Assembly: GCF_900112955.1 (NCBI RefSeq)
Contig: NZ_FONP01000014.1
Span: 1 to 40,703 of the forward strand
Source of the DNA: Peptostreptococcus sp. D1
GTDB lineage: Bacteria; Bacillota; Clostridia; Peptostreptococcales; Peptostreptococcaceae
Reading direction: 5' to 3'
DNA length: 40,703 bases
This document shows, one piece after another, positions 1 to 7,237 of the stretch. The notes under the pieces were generated by a model. That model made no database searches. It worked only from the letters and a program-made list of their open reading frames with translations, and was not told where the DNA came from. The number at the start of each line of letters is the position of its first letter. The first letter of the stretch is position 1. The translations under genes and the position numbers were made by a program.

Positions 1-95
1 TGTATAACTATATTATACAATATATAACACCATAATGGTATATTAAAGTTTTTTTTGTTGATTTATCAAGTGTTATAATGTCGCTAGTGTCCAAT
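1..95. repeat. Left copy of 95-bp terminal direct repeat (att region)
   Basis: Bases 1-95 are identical to the last 95 bases of the window. The copy begins inside a dyad, TGTATAA-CTATA-TTATACA at 1-19, that looks like paired tyrosine recombinase core sites. The repeat is either a circular-assembly overlap or an attL/attR pair. No tRNA gene end is recognisable in it. Confidence 0.9.
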
Positions 96-118
96 AGGGT
101 ATATTATATAAATAAAAG

Positions 119-136
119 TTGTCCCTTATTTGTCCC
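119..136. other. Putative integrase arm-type sites, left pair
   Basis: TTGTCCC occurs at 119-125 and again at 130-136, exactly 11 bp (one helical turn) apart. A second pair with the same spacing and orientation lies on the other side of the terminal repeat. This matches the arm-core-arm layout of attP sites for integrases with an arm-binding N-terminal domain. The function is inferred. Confidence 0.5.
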
Positions 137-148
137 CCGGGGATTAAT

Positions 149-169
149 GTAAAATTAAATTTATTTTAC
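149..169. promoter_or_regulatory. Perfect dyad next to the left promoter, possible operator
   Basis: GTAAAAT (149-155) and ATTTTAC (163-169) form a perfect 7-bp inverted repeat with a 7-nt spacer, ending two bases before the -35 box. GATTAATG also occurs on either side, at 142-149 and 186-193. A regulator, perhaps the AbrB-like product of the operon, may bind here. That is inference. Confidence 0.35.
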
Positions 170-171
170 CA

Positions 172-200
172 TTGACAGTCGCCCCGATTAATGGTATAAT
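172..200 (+). promoter_or_regulatory. Consensus sigma-A promoter of the left small-gene operon
   Basis: TTGACA at 172-177, a 17-bp spacer and TATAAT at 195-200 match the housekeeping promoter consensus perfectly. The first start codon, at 226, follows with a strong AAAGGAGG site at 211-218. This should drive the four small genes at 226-900 and be active in the lysogen unless repressed. Confidence 0.85.
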
Positions 201-225
201 ATAAATATAGAAAGGAGGAAATGTG

Positions 226-354
226 ATGGAAAAAATAATAGCTTTAACAATCTCAGTTCTAACAATTAGACAACTGGTTCTCCTAAATCAAAAGTCTAAG
301 CTAGAAATAAAAAAGCTAAAGCTAGAAATAAAGAACTTGAAGAGAAGGGAATAA
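226..354 (+). CDS. Small single-span membrane peptide, 42 aa
   Basis: The peptide starts MEKIIALTISVLTI, a hydrophobic stretch of about 20 residues that is probably a membrane segment. A lysine-rich helical tail follows, with an internal repeat (KLEIKKLKLEIKNLK). A near-ideal AAAGGAGGAA ribosome binding site sits 5 bases before the ATG, and the gene is first behind a consensus promoter. No family is recognised. The layout of one membrane helix and a basic tail resembles small toxins or membrane-acting phage peptides, but that is only a shape comparison. The stop codon lies in the loop of a hairpin. Confidence 0.6.
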   Translation: MEKIIALTISVLTIRQLVLLNQKSKLEIKKLKLEIKNLKRRE

Positions 355-362
355 CCCTTCTC
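342..362 (+). terminator. Hairpin after the first small gene
   Basis: GAGAAGGG (342-349) and CCCTTCTC (355-362) form an 8-bp perfect stem around the stop codon of the first gene. There is no proper U-tract after it, so it may be a partial terminator or an mRNA-stabilising hairpin that lets the first gene be expressed above the others. Confidence 0.45.
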
Positions 363-398
363 CGGTTCTATACTTAAATTTTATCACATAAAATAATT

Positions 399-530
399 AT
401 GTTCAAGTATGTAATATTAGCGATACTTATTTGTATAGTTGTTTTATCTATACAGCTTTTACTAAAAAAGAGAATCATTAAAAAATTAAAAAAGGAGAAA
501 AAAGAATTATGCAAAACGAAGAACGATTAG
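399..530 (+). CDS. Small single-span membrane peptide, 43 aa
   Basis: MFKYVILAILICIVVLSIQLLL is a clear membrane segment, followed by a very basic tail (KKRIIKKLKKEKKE). The layout matches the 42-residue peptide just upstream, so the two may be diverged relatives. No good ribosome binding site precedes the ATG at 399, which makes the start or its expression uncertain. The 3' end overlaps the ribosome binding site and first 22 bases of the next gene, so translation may be coupled. Function unknown. Confidence 0.45.
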   Translation: MFKYVILAILICIVVLSIQLLLKKRIIKKLKKEKKELCKTKND

Positions 531-688
531 CTAAAGTACAATTTTCTAAAAATGGTCAAGGCTATAGAACCACACGCATAGCCTTACCTATACCGTGGAT
601 TGATGCACTTGGTATATCAATCGATGATAGAGATATACGTCTATTATTTGATAGAGAAAACAAAAAAATTGTAATTAGAAAAAAATAA
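509..688 (+). CDS. AbrB/MazE-like small DNA-binding protein, 59 aa
   Basis: The pattern KNGQGYRTTRIALPIPWIDA-LGI, then alternating charged and beta-type residues ending KKIVIRK, resembles the swapped-hairpin AbrB/SpoVT fold used by transition-state regulators and by MazE-type antitoxins. An AAAGGAG site lies before the ATG. The gene overlaps the preceding membrane peptide, and its stop codon TAATG touches an upstream in-frame ATG of the next gene. It could autoregulate the operon through the dyad upstream of the promoter, or act as an antitoxin to a neighbour. Family assignment is from pattern only. Confidence 0.55.
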   Translation: MQNEERLAKVQFSKNGQGYRTTRIALPIPWIDALGISIDDRDIRLLFDRENKKIVIRKK

Positions 689-705
689 TGAAAGGAGGAA
701 AAATA

Positions 706-900
706 ATGAAATACTATAATAGGAATACAGACACACTTTTAGATGAAACTGAATATATTGAGCTAATTGAAAAAGAAGCAAAAGAATTATATCCGGAGTA
801 TTTAGAAAATACTCCGGAAGATGAAGATCCTATGGATTTCGATACGTACAAAATGAAACTTATCGAAATGGAAAGCGACTTTGAAGTTATAGAAGAGTAG
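706..900 (+). CDS. Small acidic hypothetical protein, 64 aa
   Basis: A strongly acidic protein beginning MKYYNRNTDTLLDETEYIEL, with runs such as ENTPEDEDPMDF. I choose the ATG at 706 because AAAGGAGG lies 7 bases upstream; an in-frame ATG at 688 would put that site inside the gene. It is the last gene of the left operon, and its stop codon is part of the terminator stem. Small acidic proteins of this kind in phages include DNA mimics and host-enzyme inhibitors, but nothing here identifies a target. Confidence 0.65.
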   Translation: MKYYNRNTDTLLDETEYIELIEKEAKELYPEYLENTPEDEDPMDFDTYKMKLIEMESDFEVIEE

Positions 901-922
901 GCAAACGCCTACTCTTTTTTTT
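895..922 (+). terminator. Rho-independent terminator of the left operon
   Basis: GAGTAGGC (895-902), loop AAAC, GCCTACTC (907-914) and eight T residues form a classic intrinsic terminator, closing the rightward operon just before the convergent late operon ends. Confidence 0.9.
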
Positions 923-933
923 CTGCAAATTTG

Positions 934-966
934 TAAAAAAAATAAGGGTGGCATTTAGCCACCCTT
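934..966 (-). terminator. Rho-independent terminator of the late operon
   Basis: On the minus strand, AAGGGTGGC (966-958) and GCCACCCTT (952-944) form a 9-bp stem with a 5-nt loop, followed by TATTTTTTTT. It lies just after the endolysin stop codon, back to back with the rightward terminator. Confidence 0.9.
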
Positions 967-972
967 TACTAT

Positions 973-2271
973 TTATATCTTCCATCCGAGAAACTGCTTA
1001 CAAGCTTCTTTGGCTGTATCTGCTCTTTCTTTACCTAAATCGCCAATATAGACAATATCCCAATCTTTGTGTTGTTCGTTTGGTAAATCTTTGTTGTTGT
1101 CTTTAAAGCAAGGAACATTTAATTGTTGAGCTATGAATTTAGCTGTAAGCTCATTGCCGTCTTTGTAATACATTACACACTTCTTTTTATTTGCCACTGG
1201 TTTACTCTCTCCTTTCACTTCCTTAGCTACACTGTCTTCAGATAAGTCTAGTATCAATCTTCTAGGTTTTTTAATCTCTTCTAGGAAGCTGTTCCATTTT
1301 GCGTTATTTGATCCAGCCATCATACCCGGACAAGATTTTCTGGATACATCATAATGTCTGCACACTCTAGCTTGCGGGTACAACCTTAACAGCTCTTTAG
1401 TTAACTCTATAGTATTAAATAGTGTCTTACTGAAATCGCCATCAGAATTAACACACATTTCAACGCTTATTGAATTCTGATTCGTGCAGCCATTTAAAGC
1501 TGTACCACGTCCTTGATTATCGCCTACAGCCCAAGCTACTTGACTATCTCCAATTACTTGAATAATTTCGTGGTCATCCACGAAATAATGAGCTGAGCCG
1601 TAACGTGTTGCATTTTGAAGATATCTATAGTGAGCCATTGCATTTGCCCTTTCACCTGTATTTCCTGTATAGTGAATTACAATAAACTTAATGTTGCTCT
1701 TTGGTCTTGACCCACCTATCTGCCTGTGGTTACTTATCTGCTTATACTTAAATGCTACCATGTTTTTTACCTCGCTTTCTTTATTCTTAGCCACTGTATC
1801 ATATTTATCTAGCTTATACATCTCAATCAATCCTACTAACTGATTAACATATCTCTCCCTTGCGGTCGCATATGGATACTTACCTGATATCAATCCCTTA
1901 CAAGCTTTCTTATAGTCAGTTTCGCCGATGGTTCCTTTATAATTTTCTTCTCGCCAACCCTCGTGAAAAAATTTAGCATGATCAACAAGAGATTCTTGCC
2001 AAGTACGGTACTTCCTGAAAGCTGCATCGATATAATATTTCTTACCTGAATCATCATATTCAGCAGTTTTAACTGTGTATCTTTCACCTTTCCAGTCATC
2101 TTTTGCTTTAATTCCAAATAGGTTATTGGCTTTCGTGGCTAACTCGGATTTACCCCAACCGCTTTCTAAGCAAGCCTGAGCAATAGTCACAGAGGGTAAA
2201 ATTTTCCCCTCATACCACCCAGCAATTGCACCATCTTTGACTTTTTCAATAAATAGTTCTTGTTCTGTCAT
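973..2271 (-). CDS. Endolysin: glucosaminidase plus amidase_2
   Basis: Two catalytic modules are visible. Residues about 1-150 match a glucosaminidase (flagellar FlgJ/LytG type), with the catalytic-type glutamate in CLESGWG (E36). Residues about 180-325 match an N-acetylmuramoyl-L-alanine amidase of the T7-lysozyme type, with likely zinc ligands in IHYTG, CRHYD and SCPG. The last 65 residues look like a small wall-binding or targeting domain. There is no signal peptide, so release should depend on the holin encoded just upstream. It is the last gene of the late operon. The two cutting activities would cleave both the glycan chain and the stem peptide bond. Confidence 0.92.
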   Translation of the reverse strand: MTEQELFIEKVKDGAIAGWYEGKILPSVTIAQACLESGWGKSELATKANNLFGIKAKDDWKGERYTVKTAEYDDSGKKYYIDAAFRKYRTWQESLVDHAKFFHEGWREENYKGTIGETDYKKACKGLISGKYPYATARERYVNQLVGLIEMYKLDKYDTVAKNKESEVKNMVAFKYKQISNHRQIGGSRPKSNIKFIVIHYTGNTGERANAMAHYRYLQNATRYGSAHYFVDDHEIIQVIGDSQVAWAVGDNQGRGTALNGCTNQNSISVEMCVNSDGDFSKTLFNTIELTKELLRLYPQARVCRHYDVSRKSCPGMMAGSNNAKWNSFLEEIKKPRRLILDLSEDSVAKEVKGESKPVANKKKCVMYYKDGNELTAKFIAQQLNVPCFKDNNKDLPNEQHKDWDIVYIGDLGKERADTAKEACKQFLGWKI

Positions 2272-2295
2272 TTTCTATCACATCCTTTCAGCATT

Positions 2296-2331
2296 AAAAT
2301 AAAAGCAAGGAGGTAGCAAATCGCTACCCCC
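2296..2331 (-). terminator. Hairpin between holin and endolysin
   Basis: Between the holin stop and the endolysin start, the minus strand forms a 9-bp stem (2331-2323 with 2317-2309, one G-U pair) with loop GATTT, followed by a mixed T-rich stretch. It may be a partial terminator that lowers endolysin relative to holin mRNA. Confidence 0.5.
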
Positions 2332-2340
2332 ATTATTTCC

Positions 2341-2742
2341 CTATTCATTTTTATCCCTCAACTGTTCCAGCGTTTTAGCCAAAATTGATGGATATTTAAC
2401 TCCTAATTTACCACCATTTTCTAATATACTAAGACCTTCGTTAGCTATATAAAAAAAACACGTTGCCATTCTAATCACTTGATTGTCTATACCTACTAAT
2501 CTGTCAAGTTGTACAGCTAATGCTACCATTAAAAATATTATTATTTTCTTGGCAATTCCTCTAAATCCAACTTTTGAGTTTAATTTATTGTTATATGCGG
2601 CCGATAACATTCCACTTGCATAATCAACTATTATAAATATTAATAGCACCTGAAAGGTTTTATCCCAACCACCGAACAGAAATCCAGTTAAACCACCGCA
2701 CCCAGCAGCACCAACCTTTAAAAATTCCATTGCTTTATTCAT
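2341..2742 (-). CDS. Phage holin, toxin-secretion/lysis family
   Basis: A protein of about 133 residues with several hydrophobic segments: the glycine-rich start (AAGCGGLTGFLFGG), FQVLLIFIIVDYASGMLSA, and KKIIIFLMVALAVQLDRLVG. This is the pattern of the holin_4_1 (TcdE/BhlA-related) family. The ATG at 2742 is preferred over a GTG at 2751 because the latter would sit on top of the AAAGGG ribosome binding site. It lies directly upstream of the endolysin and should form the membrane lesions that release it. Confidence 0.88.
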   Translation of the reverse strand: MNKAMEFLKVGAAGCGGLTGFLFGGWDKTFQVLLIFIIVDYASGMLSAAYNNKLNSKVGFRGIAKKIIIFLMVALAVQLDRLVGIDNQVIRMATCFFYIANEGLSILENGGKLGVKYPSILAKTLEQLRDKNE

Positions 2743-2799
2743 TTTAAACACACCCTTTCTATATTCGAATATAAGAAAAGCATTGATATCTAGTACCTT

Positions 2800-2826
2800 A
2801 AAACGCTTAAAATCGATTTTAGAGCG
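2800..2826 (-). terminator. Weak hairpin after the tail-tip gene
   Basis: The minus strand reads CGCTCTAAAATC-GATTTTAAGCG followed by TTTT, an imperfect dyad between the tail-tip stop and the holin start. The stem is mostly A-T, so it would be weak. Confidence 0.35.
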
Positions 2827-2827
2827 T

Positions 2828-5800
2828 CTATTTTTCTAGTAATTTCAATGCTTTTGATAACTTTTTTTCTAAATCATCTATTTTTTTATTAAGCTTCACA
2901 TTTTCATCTTTAAGTAGATTTATTTCAGATTCAATATTGTCATTTCTTTTGATTTCTTCTTGTAAAGCAACGTGAAGCATTGACATATAAGAATAAATAT
3001 TAACGCCATATTTACCGCCATATTTATTTACAAGATATTTTTCAACTTTTTCAAACTTTAATAAATTTTGTGCAACAACTGAAATGCTATCAATTCCAAA
3101 ATCTTTATAATCATATGTCGCTATTCTAGCATTTTTTACAAAATTCATGATATCGTCAACATTTAAGTGTTCAATCTCATGTTTTTTATTTTCACGAAAA
3201 ACAAAATCTGAATCTAAATATTTAACATTTTCTTTTAAGCTAATATCTGATAACGGAGACATAGCAACTGTTTTAACCCACCCGGCGGTTATCAGTGCGT
3301 TTGATGCCTCTAATCTGTATGTTCCAGAATTAGACGTTGAACCGGCTGGGTGCGTTTCATACCACGAATCTTTGTAAATCGCAGCTGCGAATCCGTCAGT
3401 ATAAAAATCAATTCGATTTGATTTTCTAACATTAATATACGTATCCGCATCGGCTTTTAGTCTAACCCCGTCATAGTTGGTGTCAATCTGTTTGCAGTTA
3501 TTTGAGCCGGCCGTATAACCCCTCTCTAAAACAATTCTTTCATTTGTTCCAGGAGTAAGTATATCCGTGTTGATTGCTCCGGTTTCAATCATATTTGATT
3601 TTATAGTAGGTATTATCGCCCTGCCATCTGCACCAAGCTCTATTCGTTCACCAAACTTATGACCTAATACAAATCGCCCATCTGTTGTGAACATCCAATA
3701 TACCTTACCCTCATTTAACCCAATTAACCCACTGAGATTCGTCCAATAGCCGTTGAAATTTACCCTTACGTTTTTGCCTACATACACACCGGTTTTACTG
3801 CTTGATGTTACCGAACTTTCGCCAACGAAAAGTTCAGGAGTATATACATATTTCCCTGATATTTCTGTAGCGTTATTACTCCACTGTTTTAGCGATTCCG
3901 GAAGTTCGGCAAGTGTACCATCTTTACCAGGCGCTCCCCTGTCACCTTTAGGGCCTAGCATATCCTTGCCGGTTGCAGGCACCCAATCAGTGTCATCAGA
4001 TATCGGCTCTTCTGATATTATAAGATTTTTGATACAAAATGGGATAGAGTCACTATAATTAAAGAGTGAAATACTTGTGTAATCTGGTGTATACGTTACA
4101 GTAAAGTCCCCCTTAAATGTTTTCCAATCGTCAGATTTCGCATCAAGTTTATTAGTCATTTTTAGAGGAATAGTTGTACTGACAGCATTTGGGTGCTTGA
4201 GGTAAACAAAAACATCGCAATGCCCTTTAGCAGTGAATTTAAAATAATATTTTTTCTGTTTATTAATTTTTTTTGTGATATATTTAGCGGGAGTGCCGAA
4301 GGCAGTTATTTCAAAATACTTTTCATCGGTTCCAACAACTTTACTTTTCGACACATCCTCAATCAACCATGTGTTATAAATTGGTTCTTCTGTATCCGTA
4401 AAACGACCGTTATGCTGTTTATTAAATCCCTCTTGCCTTGTAAAATCCCCATATTCTATTAGATTGGGTACAAAGCTTTTACCATCTTTGCCATCCTTTC
4501 CAGCAGCCCCAATTAAATCCTCACGAGATGGAAACCACTCGTCGTATTCCGTCAATTGAGTGTCTGATATTATAATATGATCTATAACAGCCGACTTTGG
4601 ATTGTTGCAATCAATTTGAAACGAATAGTGGTCAACATTTGAAGTAGTTGTAAATGAAAATATCTTTGTTTTAAAATCGTCGTCATCAAAGCTTATTAAA
4701 TTCTTGTAAGAACTGAATGAGTTTTCTGTTTCGTAATCCATCCTATAAATAGTAAATTTACCCTTCGCTCTAATTTTGAGATAATACTTTTTGTTGGATT
4801 CAAGCATTATGTGTTGATTTAGTTCGGGTCTACCATTTAATGTCAGTGTTTTTGATTTTTCATCTATTACCACATTCGATGCATCTCCGGAATCGGGAAC
4901 CCAAACATTATATTTTTTCTCTGTGCTAAAATCTTTATTTGATACGCATTTTTTGCTGCTAAAATCTGAGCACGATATTAAATTATATCTAAAGCTTTTA
5001 CCGTCTTTGCCATCCTTACCTTTTAAAGCATCTAGTAACTCTTTTTCAAGTGCATCTTTGCTAAGTGTTCCATTACCAAATTGCAACTTTTCACCGTCAA
5101 ACTTAAGTAAAAAATCTTGGTCATTTCGTCCAATTAAAAAAGTGCCTCGTGTTAAGTCAAACTTAACAAAGCCACCTTTTAAAATTCCTGTTGTTATCCT
5201 ATTAGCCACTATAGAACCATCCATAGTTATTGCAGTTTCGTACGGACCAATATATCCGTTATTGCTATAAGCTAGTCCATTGAGATTCCAACGCCATACT
5301 TTTTTAGCTGTTTTCATATCGGCTGTATCCATTATTAACAATTCATCCTTGCGTTTTACTACATGACCATTCAAGGCGTTGTTAATCATTTCAGTGGCAT
5401 TTTTAACAGCTTCGTTTATAGCATCATCAACGGGTGGTATACTATCTATTTTTTTCATAATTTCATTGTTCGATGAAACAGCTGACCCACTCATGGCTTG
5501 TATACCATTCTGACCCAGCGTTATAGTATTGGCTTGTGGATTCATCATATCGATTACTAGTTCGCTAACTGGAAACACCTTGTCAAGTCCATTAGGTTTA
5601 GATATAACTCTTACTTCATCGAGCAACTCTATTTGTTCAATGTCGACATTAACCATATGTAAATCTATGGCTTTCACTTTCAAAATGACATTCTCGAACT
5701 GAATACTTTTTAAGTACTCCTCACCTTTATTCTTTAGTATTATTGGTTTATGCACATTATCCCAAGTTACAGTTTTAAAAATCCAACCGTATGTATCTAC

Positions 5801-6553
5801 TGCTGATTTGCTTGCGACATAATCAAGATTGTTATTGACCGACTTTATAGTCAATCTCTCTTCTAGCTTTTTTATACTACTTTCTTCTAATCTTGCACCC
5901 AGTGGAATTACAGCTGTTACAATCTGTGTAGCATCTATATTTTTAGTAAAGTCGAGTAAATTCGTACCAAATTCTATCACCTGTTTATTAGTTCTAGGAT
6001 AGTCTTTTAAGTAGTCTAAGTACTTGGTATCTCCCTCAAACCTAACCCTTAGATGTCCTCCGTATTTATCTACCAAATCTGTCTTAATGACCTGTAATGT
6101 TGTTTCCCAGTTGGTATATTTGTATATGCTGTCATTGTCATCGTGAACAGTAACCATGCCTATTTTGAATTGTAATCTAGGGTCTGACACCTGTTGATTG
6201 TGGTAGTTAATCAGTGTTTCAAGATAGGATCTAATCGTCAAATTATGATATTCAGCTGGTCTTTGAATACTATCATTTAAGTATGCCAATGCTCCTTCAC
6301 ACATCACTTTTTTACAGTTTTTGAAATCTATAGTTTCATCAATCGGCCTACTTGCAAATATAGTTTTTTCACCCGACGTAACTTTTATCTCCGATTTCAT
6401 TTTTCTTATTTTGTTATATATGAAATGGTCCGGTAGTATTGAAAATTCAATAGTACCAGCGTTATTATCCTGGAGTTTTAGAACAGGTGATACTAGAGTT
6501 GTATCACCCGACAAGTCAAATATTAACTCATTGTCACAATATATTTTATACAC
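2828..6553 (-). CDS. Tail-tip/receptor-binding protein with collagen-like linkers and S74 chaperone
   Basis: This 1241-residue protein has a prophage tail endopeptidase (Tal)-like N-terminal part of about 350 residues. A helical stretch follows, then three collagen-like linkers: GKDGKDGKS near residues 514 and 688, and GPKGDRGAPGKDG near 871. Each of the first two linkers is followed by a related beta-rich domain of about 170 residues that looks like a carbohydrate-binding module. The C-terminus carries a peptidase_S74 intramolecular chaperone (SDISLKENV near residue 1098) and ends in a coiled coil. S74 domains assist trimer folding and then cleave themselves off. It follows the distal tail gene, as expected for the host-recognition tip. 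Confidence 0.88.
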   Translation of the reverse strand: MYKIYCDNELIFDLSGDTTLVSPVLKLQDNNAGTIEFSILPDHFIYNKIRKMKSEIKVTSGEKTIFASRPIDETIDFKNCKKVMCEGALAYLNDSIQRPAEYHNLTIRSYLETLINYHNQQVSDPRLQFKIGMVTVHDDNDSIYKYTNWETTLQVIKTDLVDKYGGHLRVRFEGDTKYLDYLKDYPRTNKQVIEFGTNLLDFTKNIDATQIVTAVIPLGARLEESSIKKLEERLTIKSVNNNLDYVASKSAVDTYGWIFKTVTWDNVHKPIILKNKGEEYLKSIQFENVILKVKAIDLHMVNVDIEQIELLDEVRVISKPNGLDKVFPVSELVIDMMNPQANTITLGQNGIQAMSGSAVSSNNEIMKKIDSIPPVDDAINEAVKNATEMINNALNGHVVKRKDELLIMDTADMKTAKKVWRWNLNGLAYSNNGYIGPYETAITMDGSIVANRITTGILKGGFVKFDLTRGTFLIGRNDQDFLLKFDGEKLQFGNGTLSKDALEKELLDALKGKDGKDGKSFRYNLISCSDFSSKKCVSNKDFSTEKKYNVWVPDSGDASNVVIDEKSKTLTLNGRPELNQHIMLESNKKYYLKIRAKGKFTIYRMDYETENSFSSYKNLISFDDDDFKTKIFSFTTTSNVDHYSFQIDCNNPKSAVIDHIIISDTQLTEYDEWFPSREDLIGAAGKDGKDGKSFVPNLIEYGDFTRQEGFNKQHNGRFTDTEEPIYNTWLIEDVSKSKVVGTDEKYFEITAFGTPAKYITKKINKQKKYYFKFTAKGHCDVFVYLKHPNAVSTTIPLKMTNKLDAKSDDWKTFKGDFTVTYTPDYTSISLFNYSDSIPFCIKNLIISEEPISDDTDWVPATGKDMLGPKGDRGAPGKDGTLAELPESLKQWSNNATEISGKYVYTPELFVGESSVTSSSKTGVYVGKNVRVNFNGYWTNLSGLIGLNEGKVYWMFTTDGRFVLGHKFGERIELGADGRAIIPTIKSNMIETGAINTDILTPGTNERIVLERGYTAGSNNCKQIDTNYDGVRLKADADTYINVRKSNRIDFYTDGFAAAIYKDSWYETHPAGSTSNSGTYRLEASNALITAGWVKTVAMSPLSDISLKENVKYLDSDFVFRENKKHEIEHLNVDDIMNFVKNARIATYDYKDFGIDSISVVAQNLLKFEKVEKYLVNKYGGKYGVNIYSYMSMLHVALQEEIKRNDNIESEINLLKDENVKLNKKIDDLEKKLSKALKLLEK

Positions 6554-6571
6554 ATTACTCCCCCTCTCTTC

Positions 6572-7234
6572 TTATATAGATTCATTTCTGTAGGTAAAGG
6601 TCGCTACACCTTCACCATAAATAATAAAGTCGTTATAACCAGGGTCTAATTTGATGTGTCCATACTGTGTATCAGTGGATGTAAGATTATACTTAACTAA
6701 ATCACCAGTGGCGTTTATCGTTCCTACCCCAGTGAACTTAACCAAAGGGCAAACGGGTACACGACCGTCATACTTAATACGTATACTATGTTCTTTACTA
6801 CCCGATAAATTATGAGTTGATTTTTTTGTATCAACGCTCAAATAGTAAGGATATGTTTTTTTACAACTTATATTAAACGCAAATATCGTACCATCTACCA
6901 TAGTTGGCTCGCTTACTGACCATCTTCCACGTAAAACCTCATTAGGTCTATCTGGTTCTTCAACTTCACGAATTTGACCATGTAGATACGATACAATATA
7001 ATGGTATTTTTTAATTCTATCTTCGTATGTCCCATTTACCCCCATAAGTGTAAATTTAACTTCTCTATCACTATATCTAATCCCACCCATGGACTCGATG
7101 AGATCTAAACTACCGTTATGCCCTGGTATTTCAATCGTATACTCCTTAATCTCAGGTGGTGATATTTCTTTATGATTTAAGACCAAGCCCCAAGTGTCAT
7201 ATGTTCTATATTCACCAATTTTTAATTGTCTCAC
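6572..7234 (-). CDS. Distal tail protein (Dit)
   Basis: A 220-residue protein, beginning MRQLKIGEYRTYDTWGLVL, encoded between the tape measure and the tail-tip gene. The length, position and early segment (SPPEIKEYTIEIPGHNG) fit the siphovirus tail component/Dit family, which forms the hexameric hub joining the tail tube to the tip. It is separated from the tape measure gene by only a few bases and belongs to the late operon. Confidence 0.85.
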   Translation of the reverse strand: MRQLKIGEYRTYDTWGLVLNHKEISPPEIKEYTIEIPGHNGSLDLIESMGGIRYSDREVKFTLMGVNGTYEDRIKKYHYIVSYLHGQIREVEEPDRPNEVLRGRWSVSEPTMVDGTIFAFNISCKKTYPYYLSVDTKKSTHNLSGSKEHSIRIKYDGRVPVCPLVKFTGVGTINATGDLVKYNLTSTDTQYGHIKLDPGYNDFIIYGEGVATFTYRNESI

Positions 7235-7237
7235 ATC

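Noticed and set aside
1-95. tRNA gene fragment as attachment core
   Set aside because: No T-arm or acceptor-like sequence can be read in the repeat on either strand.
3753-4058. Plus-strand open frame of 101 codons inside the tail-tip gene
   Set aside because: Antisense shadow of the collagen-like region; its low-complexity composition comes from the opposite strand.
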